Counted from the stretch's first letter, positions 11,583-22,619 are shown. The stretch: DNA of 64,000 nt from Toxorhynchites rutilus septentrionalis (GCF_029784135.1 NC_073744.1:73035794-73099793), one strand, 5' to 3'. Program-made: numbers and translations. The notes: generated from the sequence alone by a model not told the origin.

Positions 11583-12821
11583 TTACCCTAGTTTGAGGTG
11601 GGCAGCAGGCCACACCCCCAGGGATTTACCATTGTCGTCCTCCAACTCATAGGAAGACGAGCCAATGATCCTTTTAATCCGTGCTGGCAAATACATTGGC
11701 CCGTATTTTGCATTGTAATGCTCTATAGCATTGGACTGTTTCATGTTGCGCCTGTAAACCGCCTGGCCAACTTGAAATGTTTTCGCATATTTCCTGTGTC
11801 TCAGATTATACCGGGGTTTTCCTTCTTCGTGTGCTCGCTTGAGATGATCCTGAACCAGATCATAAACACGTTCAAACAACTCCTTGCGGTTATCGTTGAA
11901 TTGGTTAGGTACGTTAGATGTTTGGTGGAACCATTTATGTTCGGATCCTTTGAGAAACGCTTCATGACCGTGAGTGACAAAGTACGGCGTAAATTCAGTG
12001 GCGGAATGAACGGAAGTGTTTAAAATTACCTCGATTTCCGATAATTTGGTGTCCCAAAGTCTTTGGTCCTCTCGAACATAGGTTCGAATAGCAGCATTAA
12101 TGGTTCAGTTTACCCTCTCTACAGGGTTCGCCTGAGAGTGGTACTTCGAGTTCAACCAATGCCGGATATCGAACCGTTCAAGTAGGCTTTTGAACTTACG
12201 GGAAGTAAACACGGTGGCGTTATCCGTGATAATAGCTTCTGGTGTAGAATAACGCAAAAACCAGTGATCTTTTAAGATCGTGCTAAGGGTGGTCTTATCA
12301 ATTTTTCTCATTGGGGAAAGCATAACCCATTTGCTGAAAAGATCCAAGGTAACCAAAACATATTGGTTTCCTTTCTTGCTCCTGGGTAGCGGACCTAGGA
12401 AATCCGTTGCAATGATTTGCCACGGATTGCTAGTAACTCTTTGTTCTCCCATTTCAGGTACGACAGGAACTGAAACGGCTTTCGTCTCTTTGCATACCAC
12501 ACATCTCTGCACATAATCCTTAATCTCCGTGGCCATTCTGGGCCAGTAATATTTTTGTTTTATTCTCGCCAGTGTTTTGTCGAATCCCATGTGCATCGCC
12601 TCATCGTGACATTCTTTCAGAATATAATTTCGTTTTTCCCTTGGAACAACCATCTTCCATTCATATCGAAAATCATATAGCTGACTACGAGCTGATATAA
12701 ATTTGTAAATATTACCCTTTTGAATTTGGAAATCTACGTACTTGTCTGGTTGATTCATAATTTTTCGTTTTAGGTCGTCATACCACGATGAAGTAGTCAC
12801 AGCGGACACACAGCTACACAA
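11583..12821 (-). pseudogene. Element B integrase (one nonsense codon)
   Basis: Integrase inserts the cDNA into the genome. The HHCC zinc domain is present (HDEAMHMGFDKTLARIKQKYYWP and CVVCKETKA), with the first catalytic Asp in TDFLGPLPRS, the second in ITDNATVF, and the Glu in the NPVERVN region. The frame is stopped by TGA at 12105-12107, where the family normally has Arg (CGA to TGA transition). The same frame then runs on without another stop to 11583, ending in a Ty3 C-terminal domain (YNLRHRKYAKTFQVGQAV, then YGPMYLPARIKRI). The break is therefore a single point mutation. The N-terminal part is joined to RNase H through a frameshift near 12800-12821. Confidence 0.88.
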
Positions 12822-13414
12822 CGTGACAATGCATCTGGAACTATGTTTTCCTTCCCTTTTCTATGGATGATTGTCATGTCATATTGCTGCAGCGTTAGGC
12901 TCCACCTACTACATCGTGATGATGTTTTCCACTTAGCTTGAAGAATATGGGTCAACGCAGACGAGTCGGTAATAAGGGAAAAATGAGACCCTTCAATATA
13001 CCCACGGAATGCCTCGATGGATAGGAGAGCGGCAAGTGCTTCTTTCTCGCAAGCATGATAGTTCCTTTGTGGAGTTGTCAGCTTGTGTGAGAAATAAGCA
13101 ATTACCCTCTCCTGTTCGTCTTGAATTTGCGTGAGTATTCCAGCAACGGCCACATCACTAGCATCCGTTTGAATAGCGAATTCCTTGGTGAAGTCTGGGC
13201 TCGTTAAGATAGGCGAACTTATCAATTTTTCCTTGATTGTACAAAAAGCTTGTTCAGCATTTTCGTTCCAGCTCAAAACTTTGCTTTTTGTCTTCAACAA
13301 TTCGGTCAGAGGCGTGGTGATGCCACTGAAGTCGTCAATAAATCGGCGATAGTAATTTGCCATTCCTAGAAATCTTCGCAGCTTGGTGACTGTGCAGGGC
13401 CTCTCGCAAGCCAT
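12797..13414 (-). pseudogene. Element B RT thumb and RNase H
   Basis: Continuation of Pol in a different frame. It starts with the RT connection region (KLRRFLGMANYYRRFIDDF), followed by RNase H (TDASDVAVAGIL, EKEALAALL, TDSSALTHIL, HRKGKENIVPDALSRC). It overlaps the preceding RT frame by 80 bases and the following integrase frame by 25 bases, so an indel of one or two bases has occurred at each joint. Removing both would give a standard protease-RT-RNase H-integrase order. Confidence 0.87.
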
Positions 13415-14699
13415 CCACTGACAGAAGATATCCTAGGAAGTGCAATTCACTAACGCCGAACCGAGACTTTTCCAAGTTGATGGAAAGGTTCGCATTATTC
13501 AGACGACATGCTATTTCCCGAAGCAACCGCAGATGCTCATCAAACGATTCGCTAACTACGATGATATCATCGAGATAGACGAATACGTTTGGTTCCAATT
13601 CACCGTGTCCCAGCACTTGGTCCATCAGCCTTGATAAAGTCGCTGGGTTATTGGCCAGACCAAATGGGAGACGGGTGAATTGAAACATCCCTTTCCCCTG
13701 GATACTAAAAGCCGTGTATTTTCTGGATCTTTTTTCTAGCGGAATTTGCAGAAATGCTTCGGACAGATCAATGGCACTTAAATAGTGGGCTTTTGGAAGC
13801 TGTCCCAAAATTCTTCCAGGATGGGGTAAGGGATAGGCATCTCGTACGGTGCGTTCGTTAATTTTACGAGCGTCCAAACAAAGTCGAACCTTTCCCGTAG
13901 GCTTTATAACAGACACTACGTTCAGGGACCATTCTGAGTGGCATCTTTCAAGTATGCCGACTTGAAGCATTCGGTCCAATTCTTCGGCTACCTTCTCTCT
14001 CACTTTTGGAGACATGGTATATGGATATTGACGAATTGGAGGTTTGGATTTCCATTCGTCGCATATTTGAATCGAATGTTCAATTAAGTGAGTGGTGGGT
14101 AAGCAACCAGGTGTTGCTGCTTTAAACGATCGTTTAATTTCTGCAAGAGCATTTAATTCATCAGTTGAAAGAGTAGTAGCATTCTGTATGCTGATTAGAG
14201 CATTTTCGTCAGCTTCCTGTACTAAAGCACATTCTCTAATTTGAGGATAAATATGAAATTCAGTCCAGAATGTCATTCCTAATAGACACTGAACTAGTAA
14301 GCCATCCACTACCAGAGTTGGTACGACTTTGATTTTTCCATCGAAATTAAAGGGGAGATATACTTCACCCATTATATTTAATTTGTTTCCCTCGGCAGAA
14401 CGAAGTTCTATTGGTTCCGACGGATTTCTTAATTTAAACTTTCGGAGGCGTTTGGACAGTTGATAACTAATCAGAGTTCGATTACTTCCTGAATCAAGTA
14501 ATCCCTTGACACGGTGATGATTGATATTAACCCACGTAAACGGGCGATTGTCCTGTAATGTGGGTAGGAGAATTTGAAGGACTTGCGAGGTTCGCGGTTG
14601 ATTAAAAACTGGAGTTGGAGCATACATTTTTACGCGTTTTTCCCGGACGAACGGCGGTTTTCGTTCGTCTGAAGCCCGTTTTTTTGACAATACGGGCAA
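13335..14699 (-). pseudogene. Element B Pol N-part: protease and RT
   Basis: Aspartic protease (GLLDSGSNRTLI, near residue 70), then RT: YTMSPKVREKVAEEL linker, CLDARKINE, SAIDLSEAFLQIPL, LPFGLANNPATLSRLMD and catalytic YLDDIIV (near residue 385). It is read in the -1 frame relative to Gag, with a 70-base overlap. There is no ATG suited to independent initiation near its start, and the overlap contains a canonical slippery heptamer plus hairpin, so expression by -1 ribosomal frameshifting is the natural reading. The frame ends through a frameshift at about 13400, after the RT palm. Confidence 0.9.
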
Positions 14700-16900
14700 T
14701 GTTGGCTATCAAACCCTTTGAACCCACAAATTAAACATATTAATCCCTTGAGACTACGACATTGCTCAGTATTGTGGTTTGGTTGGCGACAATTCAAACA
14801 GACATTAGCTGGAGGAGGATGAAAACCTGCAACTAAATAGTCCAAAGTTCGCCGAAACTTGGAGGAACCTTCTCTAGGATCATCATCAGATCGATTATTC
14901 TCTGTTGTTTTCTTCTCGTATTCGTTAGACGAGGACATGGTTCGAAAATAACCTGATAGTTCGGAACGCGGCTTCAGCGGTTTGCCATTCTCTATTCTGT
15001 TAGTGCATGACCGTTGCTTGTTCTGAATAGATTTATCAATCGATTGATGATTTTCTTTAATAACATTTACTGACTTTTCGTTGCCAAATAACTTTTGATA
15101 CAGGGAAAAGTTTGAAGCATCAATCAGATGGCCAGCTTCAATCAGTTGTGATAGATCGAATATTGGCTTCCATAATAAAGCTTTTTTATAATCAGTTCGC
15201 ATATTTCGCTTTAAAACATCTAATTTTTCTTGATCATCCATGGGATTACTCATGGACCTGAACATTTTCTCCATGCTGAAGTAATAATCTTGGAACGTTT
15301 CGTTCCTCTGCTGGCGTCTCTGGTATATTTGAGAGCGAACCAGCGTATCGAGTTCTGGATGGACGAAAGTTTTCCGCAATTCATAAATTAAATGTTGCCA
15401 GTTCAGTAACCTACCGCCAGAGCGCATAGACATATACCAATTCGCAGCGGGACCCTCGAATAAATGAAATGCTGAGTCGAACAGTTCTTGTTCAGATACT
15501 CGTTCAGAGAGCGACAGTTGGTCTATTATGGACAGAAATTGATTCAATTTTATGCCCTGATCTTTACCTGTATATTTTTCAATGTTCCATTGCGAAACTG
15601 CTAGCGTTCTGTGCGACACAGATTGAATTCGCGGTTCTGAAGGTCTATTGTGCGTTATGTGTGTTGGTATTTGAAATGAATAACCTGAATCATAATTTCG
15701 TGGAAGGTAGCGATCTTGGGGCTGCATTCGCGTTGCGTTGGTTGCCCAACTGGATGTCACATTTGGAACTGAATTTAGCCAATTAGAATTGGTACTGACG
15801 TATTTGTTTTCTCGACACAATAGAGGTTCGGATGGTTCACGTTGATTGAAATGATTCATTGAAAATTGCGATTTGTTTTCAGCGCCAACGTAGAGAGCTG
15901 TGGTAGGTATCGGAAAAGCGTAAGTATTTTCGGAAGGATAATTTGGATTTGAAATGTTCGAATAGATTGAAGTTCTGGGTTTTTCTGAAATCATGGAAAT
16001 TGGTCTCGAATATTGCGTAACCAATACTGTGTTAACGCTCGATGAAACCGTTGCTTTTGGTATAGCCCCAAGGTGAATACTAGAAATAGTCGCTGAGCTA
16101 TATTGTGACAAATCTTGAAAATAAATATTGTTTTTGGGCGCCATCTGCGGATTATCGTTCGATGATAGATCCACAGATTGAGACACTGACTGTGTCTGTA
16201 TTTTTCTCAACTGTGTGAGTTCTTTTTCGAGGGTTAGAAGAGCGTCTCTGAAATTATTCACATTCACGGATTCTACTGAATCATTCAGTAGACCCATTCG
16301 TTTGAAACAACCAATCATCTCTACTTCTGCATCACTGATTTTCTAAGAATTTGTTAACCTAGTTGCATTATCGCATTGATCACCATCAGTATTAACACAA
16401 GTTGATAATGTAGCTACATTCTCGGAAGACGTTTCCACTTCATTTATGCCAGGTGCCAGTGTTCCAATAGTTATTTCACCAAAATGGTGGTTGAGCTCAA
16501 TCACCTTTTTTAATAATTCTAACGCTTTTTGTTTCATCGTTTCGTCTTTAAGGGAACTACTCAAAATTATCAACCTATTTGCCACGTGTAAGAGTGAGGT
16601 TTGGCACTTCGGTGCTATATGACTGACTGTGAGACCTGACGCTTCTAATTGCTCTAACTTTTCTTCGCATATTTCCAATTCACATTCCGGATTGTTAATT
16701 AGCACTTTTTCAATCGTAGAGTTTTCTCTTTCCTGTTTCAGGGATTCTCGCAAAACCCGACGTCGTCGCGACATAGATAGATCTCCCGTGAGAATTATGT
16801 TTCTGATTCCTAGCTCGTAATCTAGTTCATCTCCATCAAGGAAATCTGCCCTAATTTCTAGACAACGTTTTTCGATATTTTGCAGAGAGAATTTCTCCAT
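14630..16900 (-). pseudogene. Element B Gag, single frame with an internal amber stop
   Basis: Starts at ATG 16900. After 185 codons a TAG stop lies at 16343-16345, and the same frame then continues with eight codons and 562 residues more, to 14630. This is therefore one long Gag frame with an internal amber codon, not two genes in different frames. The C-terminal half carries the capsid-like region (WNIEKYTGKDQGIKLNQFL, then AANWYMS) and two zinc-knuckle-like motifs (CLNCRQPNHNTEQC and CLICGFKGFDSQHC). The N-terminal 185 residues are acidic and helical with a basic patch (SRRRRVLRE). Either the stop is a point mutation (simplest) or it is read through. Element A is open across the comparable start of its second part (from base 2), but its more N-terminal region is off-window. 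Confidence 0.85.
14646..14684 (-). promoter_or_regulatory. -1 ribosomal frameshift signal at the gag-pol junction
   Basis: On the minus strand the slippery heptamer A AAA AAC (14684-14678) is in the correct phase relative to Gag (codons CAA AAA AAC). After an 8-base spacer comes a perfect 8-bp stem, GACGAACG (14669-14662) with CGTTCGTC (14653-14646), and an 8-base loop. Slipping back one base enters the pol frame directly. This is the standard eukaryotic -1 frameshift layout. Confidence 0.88.
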
Positions 16901-17220
16901 TTTTTCTCACTTTTTCTAAAAGAATGAACGCACTAACAGTCAGCAGGATACGGAAATCGCACAACTATCGCGTACCTAGCTACCACACAATCAAGTCAGA
17001 GAAATATTTTGTAACAATCAATTACCTTCCGACTTTTTCTTGCACCTCTCGATCGATAAATCACACTCGATAGTAATATCTAAGTTTCACTCTTTAGCAC
17101 TCTTTTCAGGTTAACTCTTCCGAGGTAAGCATTTTAGTAGAAACCGTATCAATACAAGCGACTACTTGGTTTGAGTCTCCCCGAGGTTCGGTAAAAATAT
17201 TCCGATTGAAGATTGGAATA

Positions 17221-17244
17221 TTTTTTTTATCGCGGATCGCCAAT
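17221..17244 (-). promoter_or_regulatory. Element B primer-binding site
   Basis: Immediately 3' of the 5' LTR on the minus strand the sequence reads ATTGGCGATCCGCG. TGGCGATCC is complementary to a tRNA 3' end of the form GGATCGCCA, as in some insect tRNA-Arg. The tRNA identity is from memory and is an inference. Confidence 0.6.
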
Positions 17245-18075
17245 TGAAAGTCACCTTTTGCTCGGAACTTTGCCAAGCTAGCTCACCTGTACCGTTTCTC
17301 AGGGTCGGCTTCCGATCTCGGGAGGACTCACACTAACACGCGTAATTAAGAGAGACAATTGAACGCCACCGGAGTAGAAGGACTGGTCTTATTGTGAATT
17401 AACTTAAGACTGAATTTACTATAATAAGTTTTATTTTCGGGTTAGTAATGCCCAGGTGCTCCGTTGTCGGCGGTCGTTGGGGTTGGGAAGGAGGAGGAGG
17501 AATAGCGTACCTTCTGTTGTTCTCGGTAATACCGGGGTGTCGGATTGATTCCACTTCCAGCTGCGTCTCACGGCCAATACCGTCCCTTTTGCTTGGTCCC
17601 AGCGATCGAAGACTGCTTCAAAACGCGCGGTGATGCTTCCTCGTGGGTGCGTCGGCTTCCCGAACGGCGGAATTTACTTTGCCTCGGGAAGGTCGATCCA
17701 ATGGTGTTACCTTCACAGCTTTTCCCCGATAATCGTAGGCAGAACTCGTGTCGTCAGGTGATGGCCCTGATACCCTCTGGTATCCGTTCTTGCACTCCTT
17801 GCGTACTTTGGCTTCACTGCCGCTCACTGTCTCCAAACTTTTTTTTTCTCAACTCACGTCTATCTCGCTTACTATCTTGGACCTTACTGCCCGATCCCAC
17901 CGTTTCCGCTTTCCTTTTAAACTTCCGCTTCCCTCCTCGTTCCCCGTTCTTCTCCACCTTTCTCTCATTTCTCTCATTTAGACCAGTCACAAAAAAAACA
18001 AATTTTCTACAAAAAAAAACAAGCACAAAATTCTACAACGGTAATATTAAATTGTTCCGTATTAAGACGGTAACA
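17245..18075 (-). repeat. Element B 5' LTR (831 bp)
   Basis: Same ends as 9357-10346 and nearly identical over the shared parts, but with an internal deletion of about 160 bases after 17965. The deletion must postdate integration, or else the two LTRs would share it. Confidence 0.92.
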
Positions 18076-18448
18076 AGCTTCCGAAGCTGAATCGTTTCCT
18101 AAGATCAAGGATGTCCAGGTGCAGATCCACACAGACCCGGAAATCAAACCCGTGTTCCAGCCGATTAGGCGCATTCCAATTCCCTTAGAAGCTGCGGTAG
18201 ACCAGAAACTAAATCATCTATTGACGAAGGACATAATTGAAGTAAAACAAGGCCCTGCTTCTTGGGTTTCACCACTTGTAGTGGTTGGAAAAAGTAACGG
18301 AGAACCAAGGGTTTGCCTTGACCTACGACGAGTCAACAAAGCTGTGCTGCGAGAGCGCCATCCGATGCCTGTCGTTGATGAGTACCTGGCCAGGCTTAGC
18401 AAAGGCAAACTTTGGAGCAAGTTAGATATTAAAGACGCTTTCTTGCAG
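18076..18448 (+). pseudogene. Mag-like element RT, first exon-like part
   Basis: Starts with the duplicated AGCT and continues the frame interrupted at 9356. It encodes the RT N-terminal region (PVFQPIRRIPIPLEAAVDQKL, VSPLVVVGKSNGEPRVCLDLR, SKLDIKDAFLQ), including the first catalytic Asp of the palm (LDIKDAF). At 18449 it meets a GTGAGT splice donor. Without splicing, translation ends at TGA 18458-18460, just after the first catalytic Asp and well before the YxDD box. Confidence 0.88.
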
Positions 18449-18513
18449 GTGAGTTATTGAAGGTTTACCATTGAATAAATTTTCATATCTAAAACACATT
18501 TGGGTTTTATTAG
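18449..18513 (+). other. 65-bp spliceosomal-type intron inside the RT
   Basis: GTGAGT at the 5' end, TTTATTAG at the 3' end, and a CTAAAA branch-like motif about 24 bases before the acceptor. The intron is phase 0 and contains an in-frame stop. Removing it restores the RT alignment exactly between DAFLQ and VELAPES. AGGT occurs at both boundaries (18447-18450 and 18512-18515). Its length is typical of small dipteran introns. Confidence 0.82.
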
Positions 18514-20160
18514 GTTGAATTAGCTCCGGAATCAAGAGATATCACAACGTTTATTACTAACAAAGGACTTTTCCGTTTTAAACGGCTTCCTTTTGGATTA
18601 GTTATAGCCCCTGAACTGTTCCAAAAGGTCATGGATCAAATATTAGTTGGGTGTGCAGGTACCTACTGGTATCTTGACGATGTAATTGTGGAAGGAAGGA
18701 ACCAAAAAGAGCATGATGAACGCTTAGAGGAGGTGCTACGACGTTTGAAGGACAGATCTGTGGAATTAAACTGGGAGAAGTGTGTTTTTCGGGTGGATAA
18801 GGTTGAATTTCTGGTACATACAATTTCTGCTCTTGGTATCGCACCATCTATTTCCAAAGTTGAAGCGATTTTGTCATTTCGTCAACCAGAAAGTGAATCA
18901 GAAGTTCAAAGTTTCCTGGGTTTGGCGAACTATTTAAACAAATTTCTACCTAATCTGGCCACACTAGACGAACCTTTGCGAAAACTTACGAGAAAGGATT
19001 CAACCTTTCTTTGGACGAATGAACAGCAAGTGTCTTTCGAACGTATTAAAGCTTCAATGGCTAATGTCCAAAACTTGGGATTCTTTAATGAAATGGACCG
19101 TACAGCAATAATGACTGACGCAAGTCCAACAGGTCTCGGAGCATTATTACTACAAACCGATATGTCAGGGTGCAGTAGAATTGTCCACTGTGCATCCAAA
19201 TCGCTAACGGACACAGAGAAAAAATACTGCCAAACCGAAAAGGAGGCTCTGGCAATCGTTTGGGCGGTGGAACGTTTCTACACATATCTTTATGGAAGTG
19301 AATTCGACATTCTCACCGATTGTAAGGCATTGGAGTATTTGTTTACCGTTCGTTCCAGGCCTTGTGCCAGAATTGAGCGGTGGGTTTTGAGAATCCAGGC
19401 ATTTGACTATAAAATAATCTACATACCGGGTGAGAAGAATGTAGCGGATGTTTTGTCACGGCTGAGCACCCTTAAATCAGTTCCTTTTGACCCTTCTGAG
19501 GAAATCACTATTAAACAAGTAGCGATAGACGCTGCTACAACCGCTGCATTGGATTGGAAAGAAATTGTCAGAGCATCCCGCGATGATGCAGAAATACGTC
19601 ATGTTTTAGAATGCCTAGATCTCGACAAAGTGGAAGAGTTGCCACTTGCTTTCCGCATAGTAGCCAATGAGCTTTGCCGTTGCGATGACGTTCTCTTGAG
19701 AACCAACAGAATCGTAATACCTACGGTTTTACGAGAGCGGATATTACGTGTTGCTCACGAGGGACATATCGGGACACGCATGATGAAATCGCATCTACGG
19801 AGTGCTGTATGGTGGCCAAAAATGGATGTATCGGTGGAAGAGTTTGTTAAACGATGTCGTTCTAGTACTTTGGTTGCTGCTCCTGAACCGCCCACACCGA
19901 TGGTCCGTAAAGAAATGCCTTATGGACCCTGGGAAGAAATAGCGGTAGATTTCTTGGGACCACTACCGAACGGTCAAACGCTTTTTGTCGTTGTTGACTA
20001 TTATAGTCGCTTCATTGAAGTATGTGAGATGACGCAGACTACTGCAAGAGAAACCATTCTGCAACTTTCTAGAATTTTCACCAGATACGGTGTACCATTG
20101 ACTTTGCGTGCTGACAACGGTCCACAGCTGAATACAGTCTGTGAAGAAATCAAGGTTTTC
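18514..20160 (+). pseudogene. Mag-like element RT, RNase H and integrase (to frameshift)
   Basis: RT palm with FKRLPFGLVIAPELFQKVMD and catalytic YLDDVIV, then the thumb (VQSFLGLANYLNKFLPNL). RNase H follows (TDASPTGLGALLLQ, EKEALAIVWAVERF, TDCKALEYLF, NVADVLSRL). The integrase zinc domain is HEGHIGTRMMKSHLRSAVWWP followed by CRSSTLVA; the second Cys of the usual CxxC is Ser here. The catalytic core then has VDFLGPLP (first Asp) and RADNGPQ (second Asp). The frame is lost between about 20140 and 20175, before the catalytic Glu. All the RT and RNase H active-site residues are present. This part lies directly downstream of the intron at 18449-18513. Confidence 0.88.
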
Positions 20161-20175
20161 TGTGAAGATATGTGA

Positions 20176-20931
20176 ATAAAGTTGATAAACACAATACCCT
20201 ACTAGCCACAGCAAAACGGTAAGGTTGAGCGACAAAACCGTTCCATACTGAAAAGGTTAAAGATTGCTCAGGAATTGGGGCAAGATTGGAGAAGAGTTTT
20301 GGACCAATATATATTGTCGTACCATTCAATTCCGCATCCGACCACTGGCCGCTCTCCATTTGACCTAATATTTGGAAGGAGGGTACGCAACAAACTTCTC
20401 CAAATTCCTCGCGAAGTGCACTGTGACGAAGCAGTTAGTGATTTTGACCGAACACAAAAAGAAAAAGGTAGGATCTATGCAGATCACAAACGGAAAGCTC
20501 GTAGAAGTGACATCGAGGAGGGAGATAAGGTATTAGTCAAACGGTTCAGAAAGGAAAACAAGCTTAGCACAGATTTTAGTCCCGAAGAACATATTGTTAT
20601 GCGACGTAGTGGGGCTGATGTGACATTGCGATGTCTGGAAACTGGTAAAGAGTACCGCCGCAATGTGGCACATCTTAAGAAGTTACCAGATTTATCACCA
20701 GCGACTGAATCGACCAACGAGAGTGCACCGATCCCAAGACTTTCGCTAGAGGATGGATTGCATCAGGATTCCAAGAACGACCGACAATCGGAAGGACATA
20801 CAGACGACAATGAATCATCAACAAGTGCAACGCAGCAGGAAGGAGCCCAACAAATTGAAGGACTATCTTCCGCACTGAAAATAAAAGTAAAAGGGGGATT
20901 GTGGTGTCGTGTCCCTCGTCGAAAGCGATGA
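20176..20931 (+). pseudogene. Mag-like element integrase C-terminal part
   Basis: After the frameshift the integrase resumes near 20205. A TAG stop (20203-20205) stands where the family has Trp just before PQQNGKVERQNR, which carries the catalytic Glu. The open frame from 20206 continues with DQYILSYHSIPHPTTGRSPFDLIFGR and a Ty3 C-terminal domain (YADHKRKARRSDIEEGDKVLVK), then an acidic, low-complexity tail. It ends at TGA 20929-20931, inside the putative 3' LTR. Two lesions close together (one frameshift, one nonsense) make the integrase dead in this copy. Confidence 0.83.
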
Positions 20932-21102
20932 GACAGCACAGCTCTATCTAGGTGAAAATATTGGACGATATGGCAGCACGGCGAGGAAAGGGGACAGACA
21001 AGATAAGTACGTTCAAGCGTGAAGGTGAAAAATTATTACGGTGAATAAACGCAGAGTTAGACCAGTAAATCGTGTTTCTTTCAAACAATTCCGAACCCTA
21101 CA
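20877..21102 (+). repeat. Mag-like element polypurine tract and 3' LTR
   Basis: A purine run ending in AAAAGGGGGAT (20877-20899) is followed by TGTGGTGTCGTG, and the block closes in CCCTACA at 21102, giving TG...CA ends and a 203-bp putative LTR. It contains an AATAAA at about 21042. No 5' partner was found in the window, so the right boundary is a judgement. Confidence 0.62.
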
Positions 21103-22081
21103 GTTCCCTCCTTAAATGTAATGTTGTATAGTTTCTAATAACAGTTTTTCGTTCGTTTTCAGTTTACTCTTCTACTTTCGCTGTCATGTCTAATGGAATA
21201 CTCTTTAAATCTCACTCGAATGAATACAGACATCAAGATTTCAGTACATGCTACTGTCTATTTGAGGGCAATCTTAATCGATGAAATCAATGCAGTACAT
21301 AAAAAACGTATGCTAGACGGAATGTATTTTGATTTAAACAATAGGTTATCTTAAGATAACCTTTTCGCAAATATTGACGCAGAAACCGTTATAAACACGG
21401 TGAACAAATCGATTTAAAAAAATATGATAGCCAGAACAAACGGTCTAGCTCGTTTCAAAAATTCAGACGTGAACAGAATGAGTACGTTGGTGTGGGCTTC
21501 TAGCATGGAGAGAAGGGATGATTTCCTAGAATTTTATTTTCATCCAGTTCAGATTCGAGACGGATTGCAAGTTTGTCAGCGACTCTTGTCTCATAGGAAT
21601 CTTCATTGTTGGTACTGGTGCTGTGATACAGTAATCGCTACTGCTGCTAGCTGTACTACTAAGTGTGATGTTGTCACCGCTGCCATCAACAATGTTGTTC
21701 CCGTTGTTGTTATGATCAATCACTACAAGATCACTACTGTTTGCAGAAGGTCTCAAACCGGGAAATCCAGAAAATTATTCTCTACAGTGGCGTTGGGACT
21801 GATACCACAAACGAAGAGGTCAATACCGTCAGCAATTCTCATACATATATCGGCCATTGCTTGTTGAGCATATTGTTGGTAATCTCTTACATTATAATAT
21901 CATATCTGTGAAAATCTTACAAGTTAGCATAAAGCAATATTCAAATACTTAACAGACTTACTAGTACTTGAACTTAACACTGCACCTCAAGTTCTTTTTT
22001 TCCTGGTTCTGTTTTGAAAATCTTCGAACTGGAATAAACATATTTTTAATTCCACTGTTTTAAAATACACTTCTCCCGCAT
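21103..22081. other. Noncoding interval
   Basis: No recognisable gene. A 147-codon frame at 21424-21867 has no motif and looks like chance. Confidence 0.5.
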
Positions 22082-22619
22082 GTGCAAAGATGGCGTATCA
22101 TAACAATAACAAAAACAAACAACCCCCGCTCCACAAACTGTAGTCCCTTTCCCATCAAAGTGATGATGATGCTTCACCTAGTATACATATATATAGCCAC
22201 CTTGGTTGTAGTATTGGTCGAGGGGTACACGCACGTATATTCAGCTGTAATTACACTCTTATTAGCCTCTATATATACCAGGTGAAACAATCATATGAAA
22301 TGCACTTTCAGCCATATTGGAATTGCTGTCGGTATTGTTTACAAACCAGCATCAGAACGCTGCCGGCGGCTCTCTACAAACTGCTACGAGGCTTATTCGA
22401 ACGATGCCTACTATGTTCAGCTTTCGCGAATTTGTGTGAAAAAGAAGGGATGATTTTGTAGAATTTCATTCTCATTTCCACTACTCTCGCATGTGGAAAT
22501 GCAAAAATGGCGTATCCTAGCAATAACAAAACAAACATCTCCTCTCCACAAACCGTAATCCCCTTCTTAATGAAGTGAAGATGTTGCTTCACCTGTTATA
22601 CATTGATATAAGCGCCTTG
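22082..22619. repeat. Degenerate copies of the hAT-like MITE family
   Basis: Two related stretches (22082-22201 and 22494-22619) share GCAAARATGGCGTATC, CTCCACAAAC and CTTCACCT and end in CACCTTG or GCGCCTTG, the same terminus as the MITE at 22628-22883. Both are incomplete or diverged relatives in direct orientation. Confidence 0.6.

Larger units (their letters stand above)
9357..18075 (-). mobile_element. Ty3/gypsy element B, complete with LTRs and AGCT target duplication
   Basis: An 8.7-kb element read on the minus strand. LTRs begin TGTTACCG and end GGTGACTTTCA (TG...CA): 5' LTR 18075-17245, 3' LTR 10346-9357. It is flanked by AGCT at 9353-9356 and 18076-18079, the 4-bp duplication expected for Ty3 integrases. 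Order on the minus strand: LTR, primer-binding site, leader (17244-16901), gag, pol, a 1.2-kb 3' noncoding stretch, a purine-rich tract just before the 3' LTR, LTR. It sits inside the pol of the mag-like element, so it is younger than that element. Two frameshifts and two nonsense codons mean this copy is not functional. Confidence 0.93.
8184..21102 (+). mobile_element. Mag-like Ty3 LTR retrotransposon, interrupted by element B
   Basis: Gag-protease (to 9356), RT (from 18076), RNase H and integrase lie on the plus strand and are separated by the complete minus-strand element B. Removing element B plus one copy of its AGCT target duplication leaves gag-pol open in one continuous frame across the junction. 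The 3' end shows a purine-rich tract (20877-20899) followed by a putative 203-bp LTR at 20900-21102. No matching 5' LTR was recognised upstream, and Gag loses recognisable homology 5' of about 8265, so the left end is truncated or rearranged. Confidence 0.8.

Noticed and set aside
21424..21867. 147-codon ORF
   Set aside because: No recognisable motif, low-complexity Val/Ile-rich stretch, isolated; probably chance.
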